Source of the DNA: CAYLZO01 sp964387775
GTDB lineage: Bacteria; Chloroflexota; Anaerolineae; JAAYZQ01
DNA: 10,798 nucleotides
Reading direction: 5' to 3'
Assembly: GCA_964387775.1 (NCBI GenBank)
Contig: CAYLZO010000188.1
Coordinates: 1 to 10,798 of the forward strand
The notes under the pieces were generated by a model, which had not been told where the DNA came from, did not search any database, and saw only the letters and a program-made list of their open reading frames with translations. The position numbers and the translations under genes were made by a program. Positions 5,816 to 10,798 of this stretch are shown one piece after another (positions within the stretch are counted from its first letter, which is position 1; each line of letters starts with the position of its first letter).

Positions 5816-7414
5816 ATGTTCCGACGAAAATGGTTCTGGATTGTGCTCCTGGCCCTAATCCTGGCGATCAGCGGCGGCTATTATTACTACGATAATTTCT
5901 ACCTTCAAGCCCAGGTGCCTGCCGAGATGACGACCATCACGACAGCCCAGGTGCGACGCGACGACCTGGTCATCACCGCCAATGGATCAGGCATGCTGGT
6001 CCCCGCGGCCGAGATGGCCGTCGGCTTTCGCAGCAGCGGCGTTCTGGCCGAGGTGCTGGTCGAGGTTGGCGACCGGGTGGAGGCCGGCCAGGTGCTGGCC
6101 CGCCTGGACGACGCCGAGGCCCAGAGCAAGGTCGCCCAGGCGCAGATCAGCCTGCGCCAGGCCGAACTCAACCTGGCCGGACTGACTCAAGACGTCGATG
6201 CGGCCGACCTGGCGGCGGCGCAGGGCAATCTGGCTTCGGCCAAGGCGTCGCTCACCAAGCTGACAGCGCCGCCCGCCGAAAAGGATCTGTTGGCTGCCCA
6301 AGAGAGCCTGAACAGCGCCCAGGAAGCCCTGAACGACTTGTTGGCCGGCTCCGACGAGAAGCAGGTCGAGATCGCCAAGGCGGACCTGACCCTGGCCGAG
6401 ATCAATCTGCAAAATGCCCAGGCGGCCTACGACCGCATCGCCCACCGGCCCGACGCGGGCCAGACCCAGCAAGCCATGGACCTGTGGCAGGCGACGACCA
6501 ATTACGAAAAAGCCCAGGCCGAGTACCAGGAGGCATTGGAAGGTCCCGGTCAGGACGAAATCAGCGACGCCCGGAGCAAGGTCGCCCAGGCCCAGGCCCA
6601 ACTGGATGCCCTGCTAGAAGAGCCCGATCCCGACGAGGTGGCGGCAGCCGAAGCCAAGGTTGCGCAGGCCCAGGCCCAGTTGGACGCCCTGCTGGCCGGG
6701 GCCACGGCCCGCGACCTGGAGGCGGCGCAACTGAACGTGGCCCTGGCCCAATTGAGCCTGGAGAGCGCCCAGCGGGACCTGGCCAATACCCAACTCCTGG
6801 CGCCCCAGGCGGGGACCGTGACCGCCGTCAAAGTCCAGGTCGGCGAGACGGTGGGTACGTCGCCCATCCTGACTCTGGCCGACCTGGATCACATGCAGGT
6901 GCAATTCTGGGTCGAAGAGGGGGATCTATTGAGCGTCGCGCCGGGCAATGCCGTGAACGTCGTTTTCGAGGCCCTGCCCGATCTGACCTTCCCCGGCGAG
7001 ATTCTCAGCGTGGACCCGGGGTTGGTCACGGTGGACGGCACGTCCGCTGTCCAATCGTGGGCCAGCGTGGACCTGCGCGCCCACCCGGTCAGCCTCTTGT
7101 CGGGTATGAACGCCGAGGTCGAGATTGTGGCCGGGGAAGCTCGGAATGCACTGCTGGTGCCCATCCAGGCCCTGCGCGAGCTGGCGCCCGACCAATACGC
7201 CGTCTTTGTCGTCCTGGACAACGACGAGTTGGAGATGCGCCCGGTCGAGGTGGGATTGAAGGATTTTGTCAATGCCGAGATTCTGTCGGGTGTGGACGAG
7301 GGGGAGATGGTCAAAACGGGCGAGGCCACGTCCTCTGACACCGGCGGCGAACCGGCTGACGACGACCAGGTGCCTGGACCTGGCGGCTTTATGCGCTTCC
7401 TGGGGGGAGGCTAG
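5816..7414 (+). CDS. HlyD/MacA-like periplasmic-adaptor (membrane fusion) protein
   Basis: A 532-residue protein with one N-terminal membrane anchor (about 7-26, WFWIVLLALILAISGGYYYY). The first half of the biotinyl/lipoyl domain is at about 66-98, with VEVGDRVEAGQVLARLDD. A long coiled-coil hairpin spans about 100-325, rich in Ala, Gln, Glu and Leu. The second lipoyl half is LLAPQAGTVTAVKVQVGETV (327-346), followed by beta-barrel and membrane-proximal domains. KVAQAQAQLDALL occurs twice (255-267 and 281-293) and KVAQAQ again at 105-110, showing growth of the coiled coil by internal duplication. It is longer than typical MacA (about 370 residues), mostly because of the coil. The tail is Gly-rich and acidic. 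It directly precedes an ATPase and a permease with a 2-nt gap, so it is the adaptor of that ABC exporter. If the host is monoderm, as in Bacillus YknX, no outer-membrane channel is needed. Confidence 0.92.
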   Translation: MFRRKWFWIVLLALILAISGGYYYYDNFYLQAQVPAEMTTITTAQVRRDDLVITANGSGMLVPAAEMAVGFRSSGVLAEVLVEVGDRVEAGQVLARLDDAEAQSKVAQAQISLRQAELNLAGLTQDVDAADLAAAQGNLASAKASLTKLTAPPAEKDLLAAQESLNSAQEALNDLLAGSDEKQVEIAKADLTLAEINLQNAQAAYDRIAHRPDAGQTQQAMDLWQATTNYEKAQAEYQEALEGPGQDEISDARSKVAQAQAQLDALLEEPDPDEVAAAEAKVAQAQAQLDALLAGATARDLEAAQLNVALAQLSLESAQRDLANTQLLAPQAGTVTAVKVQVGETVGTSPILTLADLDHMQVQFWVEEGDLLSVAPGNAVNVVFEALPDLTFPGEILSVDPGLVTVDGTSAVQSWASVDLRAHPVSLLSGMNAEVEIVAGEARNALLVPIQALRELAPDQYAVFVVLDNDELEMRPVEVGLKDFVNAEILSGVDEGEMVKTGEATSSDTGGEPADDDQVPGPGGFMRFLGGG

Positions 7415-7416
7415 CC

Positions 7417-8151
7417 ATGCCGCACCAGCCCCTGATCGAGATCCGCGACCTGACCAAGGTCTACGGCCTGGGCTCGGTGGCGGTCCACGCGCTGCGTGGG
7501 GTGGATCTCGATGTCGCGCCGGGCGAGTTCGTGGCCATCATGGGGCCGTCGGGCTCGGGCAAGAGCACGCTGATGAACGTCCTGGGCTGCCTCGACCGGC
7601 CCACCGACGGCACCTACGTGCTGGACGGTGAGGACGTGAGCCGCCTGAGCAAAACCCGGCTGGCCGGGGTGCGCAACCGCAAAATCGGCTTTGTCTTCCA
7701 GTCGTACAACCTGCTGCCCCGGCTGACGGCAGTCAAGAACGTGATGCTGCCCCTGCTCTACAACGGCCACAATCATCTCTCCGATGGGCAGTGCCACGAG
7801 CGGGCTATCGCCGCCCTGGCGTCGGTGGGGCTGGCCGACCGGGTGGAACACCGGCCCAACGAGCTGTCGGGCGGACAACAACAGCGGGTGGCCATCGCCC
7901 GGGCGCTGGTCAACGAGCCGGCCATCATCCTGGCCGACGAGCCCACGGGCAACCTGGATACCCAATCGAGCTTGGAGATCTTGGACCTGCTGCACGATCT
8001 GCACGACAGCGGGGCGACCATCGTCATGGTCACCCACGAGCCCAACATTGCCGAACACGCCGACCGGGTCGTCTTTTTGCGTGATGGGTTGATCGTATCC
8101 GACCAGTTGAACGGGAAGAAGCAGGGCAAGCTGGCATTAAGCCATACGTGA
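7417..8151 (+). CDS. MacB/LolD-type ABC transporter ATP-binding protein
   Basis: A 244-residue ATPase complete in all motifs: Walker A GPSGSGKST (43-51), Q-loop Gln95 (FVFQSYNLLPRLTAVKNV), signature LSGGQQQRVAIARAL (150-164), Walker B IILADEPTGNLD (170-181) and H-loop His207 (VTHEPNIAEHADR). The sequence and length match the subfamily that powers MacB, LolD and FtsE-type mechanotransmission. It hydrolyses ATP at the inner face of the membrane to drive the permease encoded just downstream. GGGGGGAGG (7402-7410) is the ribosome binding site, and the gene starts 2 nt after the adaptor's stop. Its last three codons and TGA stop lie partly in a 35-nt perfect palindrome, so the extreme C-terminus (SHT) may be repeat-derived. 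Confidence 0.95.
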   Translation: MPHQPLIEIRDLTKVYGLGSVAVHALRGVDLDVAPGEFVAIMGPSGSGKSTLMNVLGCLDRPTDGTYVLDGEDVSRLSKTRLAGVRNRKIGFVFQSYNLLPRLTAVKNVMLPLLYNGHNHLSDGQCHERAIAALASVGLADRVEHRPNELSGGQQQRVAIARALVNEPAIILADEPTGNLDTQSSLEILDLLHDLHDSGATIVMVTHEPNIAEHADRVVFLRDGLIVSDQLNGKKQGKLALSHT

Positions 8152-8179
8152 TGCGTGATACTTTCTCACGCATCACGTA
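8145..8179. repeat. Perfect 14-bp palindrome built of heptamers at the ATPase/permease junction
   Basis: TACGTGATGCGTGA (8145-8158) and TCACGCATCACGTA (8166-8179) are exact reverse complements with a 7-nt loop TACTTTC. The arms divide into heptamers (CGTGATG, CGTGATA; TCACGCA, TCACGTA). The structure contains the stop codon of the ATPase and lies just before the permease start. It may be a dispersed REP-like element or an mRNA hairpin tuning the ATPase:permease ratio. No U-tract follows, so full termination is unlikely. Confidence 0.8.
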
Positions 8180-8201
8180 CGCACGGACAGGAAGAGAGGC
8201 G

Positions 8202-9428
8202 ATGAATCTACGACGAACCTTCAAAGTTGCCTGGGAGGGCCTAACCCTCAACAAGGCGCGCTCCTTTCTGACGACCTTGGGCGTCATCATTGGCGTGGCG
8301 GCCGTCATCATCATGCTGGCCGTCAGCGCCGGCGCCGAAGCCGAGATCGCTGACCAGATCAATGCGCTGGGCGCCAACCTGATCATGGTTATGCCCGCGA
8401 TGAGCCGGGGGGGCTTTGGTTCGGGCTCGGGGTCGCCGCCGGGACTATCCTACGACGACATCGGCGCCATCGCCGAGGAGGTGACGGGCATCAACGGCGT
8501 CTCGGCCGAGCAATCGACCAGCCAAGACCTGAAAGCGGGGGGTATCACCCTGGAGGGCATCCCGGCCGTGGGCACCACGGCCGGCTTTCCCGACGTGCGC
8601 GACTACCGGGTAGCCCTGGGCCGCTTTTTGACCGACGAGGATAACGACCGAAGCCACAAGGTCGTCGCCTTGGGCTACGAGATTGCAATAGAGTTGTTTG
8701 GTGATCCGGGCAGCGCTCTGGGCCAAAGAGTCAAAGTGGGCTCCACGCAGCTCACCGTCGTGGGTGTGATGGAAGAAAAGGGCGTCGTGGGCACCACCGA
8801 CTATGACGGGCGGATCTATATCCCCCTGCTCCTCTACTTTGACAAATTCTCCAACGCTCGGTTCGGGGGCGACACGGTGCGCGTAGTCTATGTCTCGGCG
8901 GCGGATCGGGAGAATGTCAGCGGGGTCATGGCCCAACTCACGGATCTGCTGGCCCGCCGCCACGACGTGGACCCGACGACGCCCGACTTTCAGCTCATGA
9001 CCCAGGACAGCATCATCGACGCCCAGGCTTCGACGACCGAGGCCTTTCGGAATCTGCTGGCCTGGGTGGCCGGCATCTCGCTCGTCGTCGGCGGCATCGG
9101 CATCATGAACATCATGCTGGTCAGCGTCACCGAACGGACGCGCGAGATCGGGCTGCGACAGGCGCTGGGCGCCCGCCCCCGCGACGTGCGACTCCAATTT
9201 CTGCTAGAGGCCATCGTCCTCAGCCTGGCGGGCGGCCTGGCGGGCATCCTGGTTGGCGTGGGCGGCGCCTATTTGTTCAACAGCTTGGGCACCATGCGCA
9301 CTGCGTTGGTGCCGGCCTCGATCCCGCTTGCCTTTGCGGCAGCCGCAGCGGTGGGCATCTTTTTTGGCTACTATCCGGCCACCAAGGCGGCCCAACTTGA
9401 CCCCATCGAGGCGCTGCGGCGAGAATAG
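8202..9428 (+). CDS. MacB/FtsX-family ABC transporter permease
   Basis: A 408-residue permease. One helix at about 22-44 (SFLTTLGVIIGVAAVIIMLA) precedes a large extracytoplasmic MacB-type domain (about 46-285), and three C-terminal helices lie at about 287-307, 334-358 and 372-392. The motif GIGIMNIMLVSVTERTREIG followed by LRQALGA (about 298-324) and the ending GYYPATKAAQLDPIEALR are hallmarks of the MacB/FtsX family. These four-helix permeases do not form a conventional channel; they transmit ATP-driven motion to an adaptor. The start at ATG 8202 gives the usual MNL...LNKARSFLT beginning. The frame also reads back to GTG 8148 or ATG 8151, but those codons are in the palindrome and would add 17-18 atypical residues. 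AGGA (8189-8192) is the likely ribosome binding site. The substrate cannot be inferred. Confidence 0.93.
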   Translation: MNLRRTFKVAWEGLTLNKARSFLTTLGVIIGVAAVIIMLAVSAGAEAEIADQINALGANLIMVMPAMSRGGFGSGSGSPPGLSYDDIGAIAEEVTGINGVSAEQSTSQDLKAGGITLEGIPAVGTTAGFPDVRDYRVALGRFLTDEDNDRSHKVVALGYEIAIELFGDPGSALGQRVKVGSTQLTVVGVMEEKGVVGTTDYDGRIYIPLLLYFDKFSNARFGGDTVRVVYVSAADRENVSGVMAQLTDLLARRHDVDPTTPDFQLMTQDSIIDAQASTTEAFRNLLAWVAGISLVVGGIGIMNIMLVSVTERTREIGLRQALGARPRDVRLQFLLEAIVLSLAGGLAGILVGVGGAYLFNSLGTMRTALVPASIPLAFAAAAAVGIFFGYYPATKAAQLDPIEALRRE

Positions 9429-9468
9429 TAGCTGGCCTCAGCAGCCAAGATACAAAACGGAGGAAATT

Positions 9469-10182
9469 GTGGGAAAGAAATTGTTTTTGGTCGTAATTCT
9501 ACTCATTGCCGCTGGAATGCTGGCCAGCTGTGGCGGCGGCGAGCCAGCCGCGCCGACCGAAGAAGCGCGTGGGAGATCGAATGGCGACGGCGAGACCGGC
9601 ACCTACACCAGCGCCGCGCTCGACGAGTCCCACGCAGGGGCGCTGCCCGCGAGCAGCCAGTTGGCGCTGGGCACACTAAAACTGGAGGATACAGAGAACG
9701 CCGTCACACCGGAGCAAGCTGGGGTATTGCTGCCGCTGTGGCAGGCACTCCAGGGGACCTCCCTGCAAAACGACGTCGAGCGGAACGCGGTTCTGAAGCA
9801 GATCGAAGAGCAGATGACGACCGCGCAGTTGGCAACCATCGCCGCCATGCGGCTCACGGTGGACGACCAAGCCGCCTGGATGCAGGAACAGGGGCTGAAC
9901 CCATCCCCGCCGGCCATCGTCAGCGAGGCGCCCCAGGGCGGCTTTGGCGGCAACCTGAGCGAAGACGAGCGGGCCGCCATGCGCGCCACCCGTCAGGCCA
10001 TGGACGGTGGACAGGGTGGCTTTGGCCCGCTGGGCGAACAGAGCGAGGACGAACGCGCTTCGATGCGTGCCACCGCAGAAGCCGGTGGCCAGATTTTTCC
10101 CGGGCGGCAAGGCGGCGCTAGTACCGGCGCCAGCTTGATCCGCCCCCTGGTTGCGCTCCTGACCGAGCGTGCAACAGAATAG
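9469..10182 (+). CDS. Lipoprotein of unknown function with a 26-residue tandem repeat
   Basis: A 237-residue protein starting at GTG 9469, 5 nt after GGAGG (9459-9463). Residues 1-20 are a lipoprotein signal peptide with lipobox LASC; Cys21 would be lipidated. Next comes a Gly/Pro/Ala/Glu-rich spacer, then a helical region (about 78-145) with AVTPEQAGVLLPLWQALQG and QMTTAQLATIAAM. The x-T-x-x-Q elements loosely recall the LTxxQ motif of Spy/CpxP chaperones, but homology is unproven. The C-terminal part has two 26-residue copies (157-182 and 183-208) around SEDERA(A/S)MRAT, separated by GGFG. The frame remains open upstream to 9253, but that is a shadow of the permease gene. It lies 40 nt after the permease and 7 nt before the protease gene, so it probably belongs to the same operon, perhaps as an envelope chaperone or exporter accessory. 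Confidence 0.82.
   Translation: MGKKLFLVVILLIAAGMLASCGGGEPAAPTEEARGRSNGDGETGTYTSAALDESHAGALPASSQLALGTLKLEDTENAVTPEQAGVLLPLWQALQGTSLQNDVERNAVLKQIEEQMTTAQLATIAAMRLTVDDQAAWMQEQGLNPSPPAIVSEAPQGGFGGNLSEDERAAMRATRQAMDGGQGGFGPLGEQSEDERASMRATAEAGGQIFPGRQGGASTGASLIRPLVALLTERATE
9937..10092 (+). repeat. Two tandem 78-bp coding repeats in the lipoprotein gene
   Basis: Bases 9937-10014 and 10015-10092 encode aligned 26-residue units, each beginning GGFG, containing SEDERAxMRAT and ending GGQ. The copies have diverged at the DNA level, so the duplication is not very recent and has been kept in frame. Confidence 0.7.
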
Positions 10183-10189
10183 AGATCTC

Positions 10190-10798
10190 GTGACCTACAA
10201 AAGAGTATTGTTTGCATTCGTGCTGGCCCTGCTGCTGGCGAGCAGCCTGGCCTGTAATCCGTCAGAACCCGTCGGCCTGCTGAACCAAGCTGTGGCAGAG
10301 GTGCCAGCCACGGAGGCGACGGCCGTGCCCGTCACCGTCGTCGTGGAAGTGACCGCTACACCGGCGCCGATCCCTGAGCCGGTACTCGTGGACGTCGAGG
10401 AGCAACTCGTCGTGGACGTCTACGCCCGGGTCAGCCCGGCGGTGGTGTGCATCACGGCGCCCCGGCGCTTTGGCGAGTGCATCGGCTCCGGATTCGTCAT
10501 CGACGGCGAAGGCCACGTCGTCACCAACAACCANNNNNNNNNNGCCGTAGCCGCCGACGAGCTGCTGGTGACGCTGGCCGACGAGCGCACCGTGCCCGCC
10601 GAGCTGGTCGGCGCCGATCCCGGCAGCGACCTGGCCGTCCTCGACGTCGACGTGCCCACCGAAGAGCTGACCTCCGTCGAGTTGGGCGAGTCGGCCACGC
10701 TGCAAGTCGGCCAGCGGGTCATCGCCATCGGCAACCCCTTTGGCCTGGAGCGGACGGCCACGGCCGGCATCATCAGCTCGTTGGAACGGACGCTGGAT
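10190..10798 (+). CDS. HtrA/DegP-like trypsin-fold serine protease, membrane-anchored, 3'-truncated
   Basis: The frame starts at GTG 10190 and is open to the last base, 203 codons including the gap. Residues 1-22 form an export signal (YKRVLFAFVLALLLASSLAC). Cys22 could be lipidated, though the lipobox SLAC has Ser where Leu is usual, so a plain membrane anchor is also possible. A Pro/Thr/Val-rich stalk follows (about 38-66, VPVTVVVEVTATPAP). The protease domain begins near 72 with LVVDVYARVSPAVV. GSGFVIDGEGHVVTNN leads to codon 115, read as CA plus an unknown base, the expected place of the catalytic His. The catalytic Asp is Asp147 (GADPGSDLAVL), and GQRVIAIGNPFGLERTATAGIIS matches the family. 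The Ser motif and any PDZ domain lie beyond the window. Cys87 and Cys97 flank the first strand pair and could form a disulfide. It probably degrades or refolds damaged envelope proteins. The ribosome binding site is weak. Confidence 0.85.
   Translation, partial: MTYKRVLFAFVLALLLASSLACNPSEPVGLLNQAVAEVPATEATAVPVTVVVEVTATPAPIPEPVLVDVEEQLVVDVYARVSPAVVCITAPRRFGECIGSGFVIDGEGHVVTNNXXXXAVAADELLVTLADERTVPAELVGADPGSDLAVLDVDVPTEELTSVELGESATLQVGQRVIAIGNPFGLERTATAGIISSLERTLD
10534..10543. other. Assembly gap (10 N) in the protease gene
   Basis: Ten consecutive Ns begin at the third base of the codon for the presumed catalytic His. The frame is maintained if exactly ten bases are missing, but the spacing from His to the next recognisable motif (DELLVTLAD) would then be 7 residues. 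About 5 is usual in homologues I recall, so the gap length is probably nominal. Confidence 0.95.

Noticed and set aside
6484..7338. Open + frame of 284 codons in another phase within the adaptor gene
   Set aside because: Its product is an Arg/Gly/Pro-rich sequence typical of an out-of-frame reading of GC-rich DNA, while the adaptor frame has lipoyl and coiled-coil motifs.
8148..8201. Upstream start (GTG 8148 or ATG 8151) for the permease
   Set aside because: Both codons lie in the palindrome, and the added residues are repeat-encoded and atypical. ATG 8202 gives the normal family N-terminus.
9253..9468. Upstream extension of the lipoprotein frame into the permease gene
   Set aside because: That part is an out-of-frame reading of the permease. 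The signal peptide, lipobox and ribosome binding site all support GTG 9469.

Overview
The window is GC-rich DNA with every supported gene on the + strand. It most resembles the Chloroflexota (Anaerolineae or Caldilineae type). That assignment is inferred from gene style: a very long MalT-like LuxR regulator, small Gly/Met-rich secreted proteins, Thr/Pro/Val-rich lipoprotein stalks, MacAB-like exporters without a TolC partner, and short heptameric repeats scattered between and inside genes. A run of ten Ns near the right end points to a draft or metagenome scaffold.

Layout. (1) 2-2392: the 3' part of a STAND/MalT-type LuxR transcriptional activator, cut by the left edge. Its ATPase core and its TPR-HTH linker carry in-frame low-complexity repeat insertions. 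(2) 2393-2511: a promoter whose -35 lies inside a three-armed ATCCAAC/GTTGGAT array, a probable operator. (3) 2512-4766: a tightly coupled four-gene redox operon. It encodes a NapH/polyferredoxin-like membrane iron-sulfur protein, a 74-residue protein of unknown function, an iron-sulfur flavoprotein and an NAD(P)H:FMN-reductase-like flavoprotein. The last three genes overlap by 4 nt at each junction. (4) 4767-4985: an intergenic region whose promoter has a perfect 2 x 11-bp tandem repeat ending exactly 10 bp upstream of an extended -10. This is the architecture of a PhoB/OmpR-type activated promoter. (5) 4986 to the end: a cell-envelope cluster of a secreted Gly/Met/His-rich helical-repeat protein, a HlyD/MacA-like adaptor, a MacB-type ABC ATPase, a MacB/FtsX permease, a lipoprotein with a 26-residue tandem repeat, and a membrane-anchored HtrA/DegP-like serine protease cut by the right edge.

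How they may work together (inference). The redox operon looks like a short electron-transfer chain between the membrane and cytosolic FMN proteins. The right-hand cluster pairs a tripartite-style exporter with surface proteins and a quality-control protease, so an envelope-stress or export module under a response regulator is the simplest reading. Nothing here proves a new system. The best leads are the heptamer-based repeats, the two operator-like promoter regions, and the uncharacterised small proteins embedded in the two operons.
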